Assembly (NCBI RefSeq): GCF_007748175.1
Contig: NZ_CP037422.1
Span: 5,162,334-5,226,333 of the forward strand
From: Gimesia aquarii
Lineage (GTDB): Bacteria; Planctomycetota; Planctomycetia; Planctomycetales; Planctomycetaceae
Reading direction: 5' to 3'
Length of the DNA stretch: 64,000 nucleotides
This document shows positions 1 through 8,189 of the stretch, in pieces. Both the position numbers and the translations under genes were made by a program. How positions within the stretch are numbered: the first letter of the stretch is position 1; the number at the start of each line of letters is the position of its first letter. The notes below the pieces were generated by a model, which searched no databases, had not been told where the DNA came from, and was given only the letters and a program-made list of their open reading frames with translations.

Positions 1-948
1 TCTGTTTTTGGTTTTGAAGGGAATCGCGTCTGCTTCAGAGAGAACGAGGCAAATTGCGTTGATGGCTGCATGTTTCATCGCAGGTGAAAGAGGGGGTAGT
101 TCAGGCTTCGATTTGTTTTTTCCTGTTTTTTGATTTGGTGAAGTGCCTTCAGCCATTCTTTCGAGGTTGAGAATCTTTTTGTCAGGGTTATTTTGTGTTA
201 ATTTGGGTTTACGGGTGGGAGCATCGAATGCGACTTTTTCTAAAATCGGAAGTGTTGTTAAAGCAGTTGCTGGTTCTAAAGTCCCCCAAAGGATCGCAGC
301 ATTCCAGCCTGCTAGAGAATTCCATTCCGAAAGCGCTTTCAGTGCAGCGAATTTTCCTTGTGGTAGAACCGATGCCGTTTCATTTGTTGAAGATTGGAAA
401 CTGGTTCTAGTGAAAAAATCTTGTAGTGTATTTACTGACCAGTGTTCAGGCTGTACTGATTCTTTTTCACGGAGCTGATTTGGTTCTGGCTGGGAATTCT
501 GAGTAGTTTTATTTTTTTCTTGAGACGAAAGATCCACTGTTTCCTGCGATGCGACAGGAGTGTCTTTTTTGATGGGCTCGACGATCACTTTTTGTTTTTC
601 CAATGACCCAAACATCCAGCGGTGCACGTCTATGGATGAATTAAGGGGATCGGAAGCTTGGTCCAGTCGAGTTTTCCATTCTTTGAATGCAGACCAATGA
701 TGATTTTGAAACCATAAATCCTGGGATAAATAAGTATGGAGTCCTTCCAGCTCCTTCGGCACTTGCTTCGTCTCTTTCTTGAGTATTGAGGCATATGTCT
801 GTTGGACATTTCGGAGCAGATTCTTTTGACAACCTGAAAGCAGTGCGCAGCAGCTCAATAGACCGGTCAAAATCAGGTATGCATAGAGACGCTGATGTGT
901 GACTGGTCGTTCTGACAAACAGTTTCTGCTATGAAGGCCAGACTGCAT
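1..948 (-). CDS. Truncated secreted lipoprotein of unknown function (C-terminus beyond window)
   Basis: An open minus-strand frame runs from an ATG at 948 to the left edge without a stop, giving 316 visible residues. The N-terminus is a typical lipoprotein leader: a basic start, a hydrophobic stretch around residues 22-38 and a lipobox LLSGC with the lipidated Cys at residue 40. The mature part is polar and Lys/Gln/Glu rich, with a low-complexity linker around residues 125-170 and a second basic linker near residues 255-285. Trp-containing helical stretches lie between. No known domain is recognised. No good ribosome site precedes the ATG, but an in-frame lipobox supports this start. The protein is probably anchored in a periplasm-facing membrane. 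Confidence in coding is good because the frame stays open over 948 bases and encodes a coherent leader; function is unknown. Confidence 0.8.
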   Translation of the reverse strand, partial: MQSGLHSRNCLSERPVTHQRLYAYLILTGLLSCCALLSGCQKNLLRNVQQTYASILKKETKQVPKELEGLHTYLSQDLWFQNHHWSAFKEWKTRLDQASDPLNSSIDVHRWMFGSLEKQKVIVEPIKKDTPVASQETVDLSSQEKNKTTQNSQPEPNQLREKESVQPEHWSVNTLQDFFTRTSFQSSTNETASVLPQGKFAALKALSEWNSLAGWNAAILWGTLEPATALTTLPILEKVAFDAPTRKPKLTQNNPDKKILNLERMAEGTSPNQKTGKNKSKPELPPLSPAMKHAAINAICLVLSEADAIPFKTKNR

Positions 949-1282
949 TTGAGGAGTAGGAGTAAAGACAGAGAAAGAAATGGTGGGAGAGACAGAGAGA
1001 ATGGAGGGTAGGATCCTATCAAAAATCAAAAAATGGCAGAAGAGCATTCTGATCCTGATCAGTGGGAAGAGACTGGAATACAGGGGAAACTGATATCTGA
1101 GTCAAAAACCTGCTTGTCTGTTTTATGTAATTTATCTTTGCTGGGGACTCGAATGGTGTATATATGTTTTGAGTTAAGATAATTTGATTCGCTTGAAGTC
1201 TTGTTTTTAGTCTGTCATGCTCATGTTCTATTTTACTCAAACTAGCAGAGATGACATTTTAAATTTGGGGAGAACAAGATAG
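949..1282. other. Intergenic region between divergent genes
   Basis: This 334-base AT-rich gap separates the lipoprotein gene (minus) from the esterase gene (plus). It should hold both promoters. I see TA-rich stretches near 1155-1185 but no convincing -35/-10 pair, hairpin or RNA gene. A 73-codon minus frame inside it lacks family features and is not called. Confidence 0.5.
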
Positions 1283-2089
1283 ATGTTACCTAAGATGATC
1301 AAAGCGTCCGTGATCGTATTTGTTTTTAGTTGCATTCCGATCGCACAAGGAGAGGAAAAAGTACGATCTGGTAAACAGCAAGCAGCTGAGCTCAATACGA
1401 CCATTCCAGTCAAAATGGACTATCTGGTTTATTTACCCGAAGATTATGAGCAAAAGGAAAAGTGGCCTTTACTATTATTTTTGCATGGAGCGGGTGAACG
1501 CGGTGATAATCTTGATCTGGTGACCATTCATGGTCCTCCAAAGCTGGTTAAAAATGGTAAGCAGTTTCCCTTCATTGTTGTCTCCCCTCAATGTCCGAAA
1601 GAACAACTTTGGCAGCCGGTTGAATTAACGGCGTTATTGAACGAAGTGGAAAAAAAGTATCGTGTTGATAAAGATCGCATTTATGTATCAGGATTGAGTA
1701 TGGGAGGTTTCGGGACCTGGGCGTTGGCTGCTTATACTCCTTACCGGTTTGCAGCTCTGGTTCCCATTTGTGGTGGTGGTGAAAAATTTTGGGTCAAAAA
1801 AATCAAACATGTTCCCATTTGGGTCTTTCATGGTGCAAAAGATACAGCCGTACCTCTTAGTCGCTCAAAAACATTGGTGGATGTATTGAAAAAAGCGAAA
1901 GCAGATGTGACTTTCACGGTCTATCCGGAGGCTGGACATGATTCCTGGACCGAAACATATAACAATCCGAAAGTCTATGAGTGGTTGTTACAGCAAAAAC
2001 GCAAACCGGAAGCAGAAGTCAGAGCAGCAGAAAAAAAGGAAGCGGCAGAGCGTAAAGCGAAACGAGCCGCTGCAAAAAAGAAGAAATAA
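1283..2089 (+). CDS. Secreted alpha/beta hydrolase, PHB depolymerase/esterase-like
   Basis: The 268-residue protein begins with a Sec signal peptide (basic MLPKMIK, hydrophobic core, cut near AQG-EE around residue 24). It has an alpha/beta-hydrolase core: an oxyanion segment LFLHGAGERGDN, the nucleophile elbow GLSMGG, an acid in GAKDTAVP and a catalytic His in EAGHDSW. The order Ser-Asp-His is canonical, so an ester or peptide hydrolase acting outside the cytoplasm is likely; the closest family is the COG4099 group of predicted secreted esterases. The last 30 or so residues form an unusual Lys/Ala/Glu-rich basic tail that may be coiled or bind acidic polymers. A GGGGAGA ribosome site lies about 10 bases before the ATG. 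The substrate is unknown. Confidence 0.88.
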   Translation: MLPKMIKASVIVFVFSCIPIAQGEEKVRSGKQQAAELNTTIPVKMDYLVYLPEDYEQKEKWPLLLFLHGAGERGDNLDLVTIHGPPKLVKNGKQFPFIVVSPQCPKEQLWQPVELTALLNEVEKKYRVDKDRIYVSGLSMGGFGTWALAAYTPYRFAALVPICGGGEKFWVKKIKHVPIWVFHGAKDTAVPLSRSKTLVDVLKKAKADVTFTVYPEAGHDSWTETYNNPKVYEWLLQQKRKPEAEVRAAEKKEAAERKAKRAAAKKKK

Positions 2090-2102
2090 AACGGAGATCG
2101 AA

Positions 2103-3029
2103 TTACTGTACCAGACCCTTGGTTAATTCCATGAATGCGGTTTCAAGGTTGATTTCTTCTTCGTGGAATAAACGAAGTTTGAAGCCTTCATTGATTAATA
2201 TTGTGGGAATAAAGGTGTAGTCCTTGACGTCGTTTTGGAGCGTGATCAGCATGACATTGTTTTGGATGTCAATGTTGGAAACGAGCTCATGAGCTTCGAG
2301 CAGGGTTGCCGCTTTGTCGGTATTTTCGTTGACGGAAACGTGTAACAAAATACGTTGTCTTGCTTTTTTCATGACTTCATCGACATTGTCGTCGATAATC
2401 AGGTTTCCTTTTTCGATCATTCCCACACGCGTACAGACATCTGCCAGTTCTGGTAGAATATGACTTGAAACAATCACCGTTTTCTTTAATTCTCCCAGGC
2501 GTTTCAACAAGTTCCGAATTTCGATTCGAGCACGCGGGTCAAGTCCACTGGCCGGCTCGTCGAGCAAAAGAACCTGTGGTTCATGTAACAGGACACGTGC
2601 CAGTCCAATGCGTTGGGTTTGACCACGGGAAAGCTGGTTGACCATGGCATCTCGTTTAAAGGACATATCAACTAGTTCCAGTTTTTCTTCACAGACTTTA
2701 CGTCTTTGAGGCCCTTTGATTCGATAGGCCGATGCAAAGAACTCGAGGTATTCAATCACCGTCATATCATCATAAACACCGAAGAAGTCCGGCATAAATC
2801 CAACGAGTCTTCTGATCTCTTCGGGATGCGTATAGATCGATTTTCCACAAACGTACGCTTCACCATAATCGGGACTGAGCAGTGTAGCGATCATTCGCAT
2901 GGTGGTGGTTTTGCCAGAACCATTAGGGCCAATAAAACCAAAGACGTCTCCTTCACCCAGATTAAGATTGATGTTATTCACGGCAATCAAGTCGCCGTAA
3001 CGTTTTGTTAAATTACGTGTTTCAATCAC
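2103..3029 (-). CDS. ABC transporter ATP-binding protein
   Basis: This 308-residue ABC ATPase has Walker A GPNGSGKT (residues 34-41), signature LSRGQ (133-137), Walker B VLLLDE (153-158), the D-loop, and an H-loop His in SSHILPEL. The Q-loop Gln appears replaced by Asp in the segment FMPDFFGVY (about residue 81). The C-terminal 90 residues form an extra domain typical of ABC-2 type exporters. The start codon is GTG at 3029 and overlaps the TGA of the upstream gene by four bases (GTGA), indicating translational coupling. No classical multi-span permease lies next to it; the only membrane partner is the 776-residue protein encoded upstream. It probably energises export or membrane remodelling with that protein. 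Confidence 0.93.
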   Translation of the reverse strand: MIETRNLTKRYGDLIAVNNINLNLGEGDVFGFIGPNGSGKTTTMRMIATLLSPDYGEAYVCGKSIYTHPEEIRRLVGFMPDFFGVYDDMTVIEYLEFFASAYRIKGPQRRKVCEEKLELVDMSFKRDAMVNQLSRGQTQRIGLARVLLHEPQVLLLDEPASGLDPRARIEIRNLLKRLGELKKTVIVSSHILPELADVCTRVGMIEKGNLIIDDNVDEVMKKARQRILLHVSVNENTDKAATLLEAHELVSNIDIQNNVMLITLQNDVKDYTFIPTILINEGFKLRLFHEEEINLETAFMELTKGLVQ

Positions 3030-5356
3030 TTGTTATCGCTCCCGGCAGGTGGGTCCTGCTGATCGTTTGGCGGATTATCTTTCTCTTTCAACGAAGGTAA
3101 TTCGTATTGGATTTTTGTCGATTTCGTTACAGGGATCACAACTCTGATATATGCGCTCTGATTTGTCTGATCAAGTTTTTTGTTATCAAGTGAGGCTTGA
3201 CTGAGAGGTGTATCCAGTCTGGCAAACAAAACGGCTCTTCCTAAACGTAATTGTTCGCTGAAATCTAATTGTTCTGCTGAAATATTAGAGAGTCCTGTGT
3301 ACCCATATCCTCCTGACATTTCATGGAACGTAAGCATTTTGAGGATATCGTAAACATCTTTGGAAAAGGCATCATAGTCGGTCTGCTCTGTCACCACACT
3401 GGCCGTATTTTGCCCTTGTTTAGGTAATCGACGAGAGACAGAACGGGTCAAATATCCTTTTATATTACGCGAAGTAATGTTAGGGCTAGTAATATCCCAG
3501 TTTTGATTGGGAGGGATAAAGGAGTCTTCAAGATGTTCTGGATCTACGAGCGGCAGATAAATACGGTTACCATAGGCAAGGACCCACTCTTTGAGCGGGA
3601 CAGTTAATCGGTTTGTAAATGTTCCTGAGAGTCGACTGAGACTGTTACCCGTCAGATTAGATGAGAATAATTCTGGTTGTTTTTGCGTCCATTCCGCCAG
3701 TAAGCTTTTCGTGCCCCATTTCAGGATCGGAAGGTTCACAATCGACTTTGATTGAGGGGAAAATTCGTAAGCAGGGGCACTCATGGTTCCTTCTGCCGAG
3801 CGATACATGCCAGCAAACGTTGTCTCTGGTAGTCCGTTCCAACAGATCTGAGTTGGAACAAGCTTCCTTTTTTCATCCTGCACAGGGATGCTCGACTGAA
3901 CATCAATCTGATATCGACGCGTTTCAGGGCTATATAGGCTGAGATAAAAGCGTCCACGAAGTTGGCCTTCAGATACATCATAGTCGACAAGATTGAGTTG
4001 TGTTGACTGCAGCGAACGACCATTATCGTTTTGAGCCGTAGCCACCCCCCAGACAGCTGCGATCAAAACCATGCTGGGGAATGTAACCCAGGTAATATGT
4101 GGCTTCTTCAAAATTCGATGTACCAGAAAATAATCGAGCGGACCAATGAGTAGCAGATAGATGAGAATTAAACTCATCACCCACCAGTGCGACGATCGTT
4201 CCGCTTGTGGAAAATTTTGCTGAGAATGAAAAAGCTGTGTTTCTAATTCCGAAATACCGGTTTGGGAAAGCCGTTTTCCGAGCGCAGCTTCCTGTTCATT
4301 TGCGGCGACGGGCTGCTTTTTTCGAGTCGCGAGTTTAACACAGAGATTCTCTAAGCCTTCCCAGTTGACTAAAGGGCTGGTATTCAGATCCAAAGCGAGA
4401 AAGGTGACAACCCCCAGTCCGAAAGGAACTCTTACCAGAATTGGTCCATTGAGGGAAGAGGCCAGAACTTCTCCCGAATTGATTTCAATTTGAGAAGCAG
4501 TGGCTACACCGCGAATCCGTGAACGTACAGCAGCAAATAATTCCAGACTGCTTAACTCACGGACTTTATTTTCCCCGAGGACTTTAACGGGAACCCACTT
4601 CGAAAATTCACTTTTCTGATATTTTTCTAAGTCTTGGCCCACACAGAGAACGAGATGGCCTCCATTGGCGACCCAATTCTGTATGGCCCGGTTTTTTTCG
4701 GCACTGACAGTATAATCAGAATCAAGAATGAGGGAATCGAGTGAGTCATAGCCATAGTCAGTCTCTGGTAAAAATGACTGGTCAGAAATCAGTGTCGTAA
4801 ACTGGTTGAGTTTTTTATCAATGGAATCTAGTCCAGCAGGCTCGATTGGATCAAATCCGGAAGTCTTACCGATGATAGCCCAGAGTTCGACCGATTGTTT
4901 TAAACCGATTCCCGTAAACTGATTCTGAGTTGACTGCGGTGAGTAGGAGTACTCATGCAATATTGCTTGAGTACCTATATCGCGCAAGCGAATTTTTAAC
5001 GGACTATCAAGCAATCCGGTTTTAAATTGCGAGTAGAGTTGATAGGTTCCCGGTTTGGGAAATCGGTAGACGTCCGAAGGTACCTCGGTGGAATTTCCAT
5101 CAGGAGAGAGGGACACCACGGATAACTGTAATTCAATCGGCGCAGTTGTCGTTAGCTCAACTGTAACGGGAACCCATCGTCCAATTTTGTAAAGCCCGTC
5201 AAAGCCGACCTGAATTTGTTTAACTTCGCAAGCGCTTTCATCAGCACCTTCAGCAAAAGCATGCTGGTTCACATTGAGCAGAAGCAAAAGCAATGAAAGG
5301 ATCGTATTGAATTGAGAAAACCGCGATGATTTCATGTGTTTATTCTCTGATTCCAT
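3026..5356 (-). CDS. Large membrane-anchored protein coupled to an ABC ATPase
   Basis: The 776-residue product starts with a signal peptide (hydrophobic core around residues 15-32, cut near AFA-EG). A long extracytoplasmic part follows, including a class I glutamine-amidotransferase-like stretch around residues 180-320 (NWVANGGHLVLCVG). Two transmembrane helices lie near residues 390-440, with the short linker DYFLVHRILKKPH between them, and a second extracytoplasmic half follows. The layout resembles planctomycete membrane proteins that accompany ABC ATPases, loosely like GldG-type partners, but no firm family name can be given. It is cotranscribed with the ATPase through a four-base overlap. 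With only two or three membrane spans it may be an auxiliary subunit rather than the pore. Confidence 0.85.
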   Translation of the reverse strand: MESENKHMKSSRFSQFNTILSLLLLLLNVNQHAFAEGADESACEVKQIQVGFDGLYKIGRWVPVTVELTTTAPIELQLSVVSLSPDGNSTEVPSDVYRFPKPGTYQLYSQFKTGLLDSPLKIRLRDIGTQAILHEYSYSPQSTQNQFTGIGLKQSVELWAIIGKTSGFDPIEPAGLDSIDKKLNQFTTLISDQSFLPETDYGYDSLDSLILDSDYTVSAEKNRAIQNWVANGGHLVLCVGQDLEKYQKSEFSKWVPVKVLGENKVRELSSLELFAAVRSRIRGVATASQIEINSGEVLASSLNGPILVRVPFGLGVVTFLALDLNTSPLVNWEGLENLCVKLATRKKQPVAANEQEAALGKRLSQTGISELETQLFHSQQNFPQAERSSHWWVMSLILIYLLLIGPLDYFLVHRILKKPHITWVTFPSMVLIAAVWGVATAQNDNGRSLQSTQLNLVDYDVSEGQLRGRFYLSLYSPETRRYQIDVQSSIPVQDEKRKLVPTQICWNGLPETTFAGMYRSAEGTMSAPAYEFSPQSKSIVNLPILKWGTKSLLAEWTQKQPELFSSNLTGNSLSRLSGTFTNRLTVPLKEWVLAYGNRIYLPLVDPEHLEDSFIPPNQNWDITSPNITSRNIKGYLTRSVSRRLPKQGQNTASVVTEQTDYDAFSKDVYDILKMLTFHEMSGGYGYTGLSNISAEQLDFSEQLRLGRAVLFARLDTPLSQASLDNKKLDQTNQSAYIRVVIPVTKSTKIQYELPSLKEKDNPPNDQQDPPAGSDNK

Positions 5357-5545
5357 TTGTTCAAATGTTCAATTGGGAATCAGTGTTTGAAATGACGAAT
5401 CGCTTCTCTTTCGAGATCGTCACGAATTGAAGCGAAATAATAAAATAAGTATAAAATGGTATTATGTCTTGAGCCGAGACGAGGCTCAATGGATTGTCAT
5501 TACAAATAAAGAGTTTCCATGGATTAACCTGTTCTACATTCAGTT

Positions 5546-6280
5546 TCAAACCTTTAGATCAGTAAGTAGATCTGCAAATTTCTCCAACGCAATTTTTGGT
5601 ATCATATGTGGACCTATAAAGTCAGAGAAGTCTACTTCGAATTGATGTTGTTCAAACATCTCTTTTAACCAGATTCCCCCTTCATATGGCAGAATCGGGT
5701 CCTGTGTTCCATGGCTCTGTAACACGGGGAACTTCTTTGATTTTTCTGCTAGCGAGATCCATCTTTGTTCACATAGCAAAGTACCAGACCAAATGACCAA
5801 GGCGGCCGGAGGTTCCGGCAGGTTTAGGGCCACCTCTGTTGAGACGATTGATCCTTGTGAAAAACCTCCCAGTACAAATTGAGAGAGTGGTAAGCCAGAT
5901 TCCTTTTGGAGCTCAACAATTAATTCACTCAGTTTTTGTGAGGCTTCCAAAAATCCCTCGGGAGTCTTTGATCTTTGATCTCGGATTTGTCCAGATAGTA
6001 TAGCAGCATTCAATTTCTCGATATCCAGCATCCACCAGCCACGTCCATCAGGGATTCCTATTTCTAAGGAAGAAAGCGGTGCTGCCGGAAAAACGAATCG
6101 AACTCGGTTTTTTAAAGCAGGGTTTCTATTCAATATCTCAGGTCCCAATGGTACTAAGTTATCACCCGGTGCGCCAAAACCATGACTGATGACGGCTATA
6201 ACTTCCGGGCTTTGGTTCGTGGGTAATTCATCGTAAATCTGGCAGCTAAGTGCACCAATTGTTCTTGTAGTGAGGGGCAT
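5546..6280 (-). CDS. Phospholipase/carboxylesterase family hydrolase
   Basis: A 244-residue cytosolic alpha/beta hydrolase of the Abhydrolase_2 (carboxylesterase/lysophospholipase, YpfH-like) family. The oxyanion region reads ISHGFGAPGDN, the nucleophile elbow GGFSQGS, the acid is in HGTQDPILP and the catalytic His in GPHMIP near the C-terminus. There is no signal peptide. The length fits the family. It is read in the same direction as the membrane protein and ABC ATPase but is separated from them by about 190 bases, so linkage to that pair is uncertain. It probably cleaves short acyl esters or lysophospholipids. Confidence 0.9.
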   Translation of the reverse strand: MPLTTRTIGALSCQIYDELPTNQSPEVIAVISHGFGAPGDNLVPLGPEILNRNPALKNRVRFVFPAAPLSSLEIGIPDGRGWWMLDIEKLNAAILSGQIRDQRSKTPEGFLEASQKLSELIVELQKESGLPLSQFVLGGFSQGSIVSTEVALNLPEPPAALVIWSGTLLCEQRWISLAEKSKKFPVLQSHGTQDPILPYEGGIWLKEMFEQHQFEVDFSDFIGPHMIPKIALEKFADLLTDLKV

Positions 6281-6383
6281 TGAATCCTGAATCTCCTAAG
6301 GTTCCCATATGGACGGTATGGATCTGTTTAAAAATCGAGAATGGCTATTGTGTCGAAGAACAAATGGTTTCGCAATCGAGTAC

Positions 6384-6398
6384 CATTGATTATCAATG
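6384..6398. repeat. 15-base perfect palindrome, candidate operator
   Basis: The arms CATTGAT and ATCAATG match perfectly around a single central base. It lies 104 bases upstream of the carboxylesterase start. There is no T-run on either side, so a terminator is unlikely; an operator is an inference. Confidence 0.45.
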
Positions 6399-6635
6399 CT
6401 AAATCAAGAACAGGAAATGATTTAACTTTTGAGTTCTGAATAGAGGCAATGAGGCATTTGTACTAAACATGTTTTATCGAGTGAATTCCCCGGAGTGTGT
6501 TCATAAGTGATTCGATTCAAGGATCATTTTGATGCATTTGTTATCGAAAATGCGGCAGGTGAATAAATGGTCTAAATAAGATCGGCTCAAAGCGGATTGT
6601 AATAAGTGATTTTCAACACTTAGTTTAACATTGTC

Positions 6636-6655
6636 AAATAGAATATACTCTATTT
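6636..6655. repeat. Inverted repeat around a -10-like box
   Basis: Seven-base arms AAATAGA and TCTATTT flank a six-base spacer. The spacer and right arm contain TATACT, a five-of-six match to a sigma-70 -10 box for the plus-strand gene starting at 6765. No good -35 is visible at the proper distance. Confidence 0.4.
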
Positions 6656-6764
6656 CAGGAACACCTTTTGCATTAGCTCAGAGTAACTTCTCATAAAAGA
6701 AATCCAATCAATGAGGATGATTCAGGAGAATGTTCAATTTATCCACATGATAGGGAGATTCATA

Positions 6765-7571
6765 ATGTTTCGGCGAAACAGATCGATAAAAGCACTCGTA
6801 ATTCTATTGTTTTTAGTGTTCTTACAAAGTGGTTCGTTGTATGCACAGGCAAGAGACCTCGATTTGATTGGGGGAAAGCTCAACCGCGATTCCTTTACAC
6901 TCTGCCGGGAGATAAGGACAAAATTTCGGGGTATTAGAGGGCAAAGAATACTTTTTGCGAAAGCTTATGAAATTCATGAAATGGCCGATAATATCCACCG
7001 GATGGTTCTTCTGAATGCTCCTACCAGAGGCATGGACCAGGCTTTATTGGAATTAAGTCTCTTAGTGGATGATTTGGATCAATCACTTAAAACCATGCCG
7101 TTGCCAGTATTCAAAGATCCTGTCACAGTGCCAACCGGACCAAACGGATATATTTTCTATGGTGGAAATGGATATCCACAACCCAATTTTCAATGTGGTA
7201 TATTCCAGTGCTACGGCCCTCCTTATCGCATGATTTCAGAACAGGCTATGCGCGATGTTTGTGGAATTCTTACTGATATGCAATCTTCAATTAATCAATT
7301 ACAGGCACACTATTCACTAGGGCTTGAGTTACCTCCAGCGCAAAGATTATTTCCCAGTCCGAATCCCGTTCCACAACTTGATTCAAAGCAGGGTCGGGGA
7401 GGACAGTCACAACCTCCAGGCTTGGCATTACCATTCCCGGAACAGAATGATTCCGGGTGGAAACCTTCACGTAAGACAGCTCCCATTTCTCCTCCCGTTA
7501 CACCAGGAACTCAACCACAACCATTACAAAAAGGTCCAGCAGTTTTACCACCACTGCCATCGAACAACTGA
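6765..7571 (+). CDS. Secreted Pro-rich protein of unknown function
   Basis: I place the start at the ATG at 6765, preceded seven bases upstream by AGGGAG, giving 268 residues; an ATG 54 bases earlier has no ribosome site. The N-terminus MFRRNRS followed by a strongly hydrophobic segment and LYAQ-AR is a clean Sec signal peptide. The mature part has two helical regions (about residues 35-105 and 155-185) around a Gly/Tyr/Pro-rich stretch with two Cys residues near residues 143-148. The final 80 residues are rich in Pro, Gln and Ser and likely disordered. No family is recognised. Similar small secreted proteins with disordered tails are common in planctomycetes, but no role can be assigned. Confidence 0.8.
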   Translation: MFRRNRSIKALVILLFLVFLQSGSLYAQARDLDLIGGKLNRDSFTLCREIRTKFRGIRGQRILFAKAYEIHEMADNIHRMVLLNAPTRGMDQALLELSLLVDDLDQSLKTMPLPVFKDPVTVPTGPNGYIFYGGNGYPQPNFQCGIFQCYGPPYRMISEQAMRDVCGILTDMQSSINQLQAHYSLGLELPPAQRLFPSPNPVPQLDSKQGRGGQSQPPGLALPFPEQNDSGWKPSRKTAPISPPVTPGTQPQPLQKGPAVLPPLPSNN

Positions 7572-7721
7572 AAATGTTCTCCTACTTATAATTGATATTA
7601 CGAAACAGTTTTTTTGCGATTCTCAATCGACTCTATTATTTTTCCAGATGATGCGTTATGTTGTTTTTGATTTAAGCAATCATAAAACAAGTCTGTGTCT
7701 TTTAGCTGGAAGGGTATGTTG

Positions 7722-8180
7722 ATGGAATTTGATGCTGAAGAAGTGACTGCCTACTTACATCAGCATATTCCGGTGACAAAGGCAATGCAGATTAATGTGC
7801 TACCTGAGATGAAAGACGCTCTCAGGCTGACGGCCAGGTTAGCTCCGAACCTGAATCATCAGGAGACAGCCTTTGGTGGAAGTATTGCCAGTTTAGGCAT
7901 TTTGGCTGGCTGGACTTTAATCCACATTCGATTAAGCGCAGACAAAGTGCGTTATAAGATTGTGATTCAGAAAAGTGAGATGGAATTTCTCCATCCAATT
8001 GAGAGTGATTTCGAAGCGGAATGCCACTTCCCCGAACAAAAGTTATGGGATCAATTTCATTCGGGCCTACAGCGGAAGGGGCGTGCGCGAATCAAATTGG
8101 AGTGTGCCGTGACAGTCAAACAACAGGTGGCAGCAGTCATCAAAGGCACCTTTGTAGCAAAGCAACTGGAACGATCTTGA
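7722..8180 (+). CDS. YiiD C-terminal-type thioesterase-like protein
   Basis: The 152-residue product matches the YiiD_C family, a hot-dog-fold thioesterase-like domain. Visible family features are the N-terminal helix with IPVTKAMQINV, the central LAPNLNHQETAFGGS segment that corresponds to the hot-dog helix, and a beta-rich C-terminal half ending in VIKGTFVA. The best start is the ATG at 7722, seven bases after GGAAGGG; ATGs at 7695 and 7716 are poorly spaced. The E. coli relative is fused to an acetyltransferase domain, whereas here the domain stands alone. It is cytosolic and probably acts on an acyl-thioester, substrate unknown. Its end is nine bases from the end of the convergent channel gene. 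Confidence 0.82.
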   Translation: MEFDAEEVTAYLHQHIPVTKAMQINVLPEMKDALRLTARLAPNLNHQETAFGGSIASLGILAGWTLIHIRLSADKVRYKIVIQKSEMEFLHPIESDFEAECHFPEQKLWDQFHSGLQRKGRARIKLECAVTVKQQVAAVIKGTFVAKQLERS

Positions 8181-8189
8181 ATTGGTTTT

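Larger units (their letters stand above)
6281..6764. other. Intergenic region between divergent genes, with two inverted repeats
   Basis: This gap of about 480 bases lies between the divergent carboxylesterase gene and a secreted-protein gene. It holds a perfect 15-base palindrome at 6384-6398 and an inverted repeat at 6636-6655 around a -10-like TATACT (6644-6649). The rest is AT-rich without a recognisable RNA. Confidence 0.5.

Noticed and set aside
1019-1240. A 73-codon minus-strand frame between divergent genes
   Set aside because: No family features, no ribosome site, and an AT-rich promoter-like context.
5361-5549. A 62-codon minus-strand frame between the 776-residue and carboxylesterase genes
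   Set aside because: No start support and low-complexity sequence; the gap is better explained as a promoter region.
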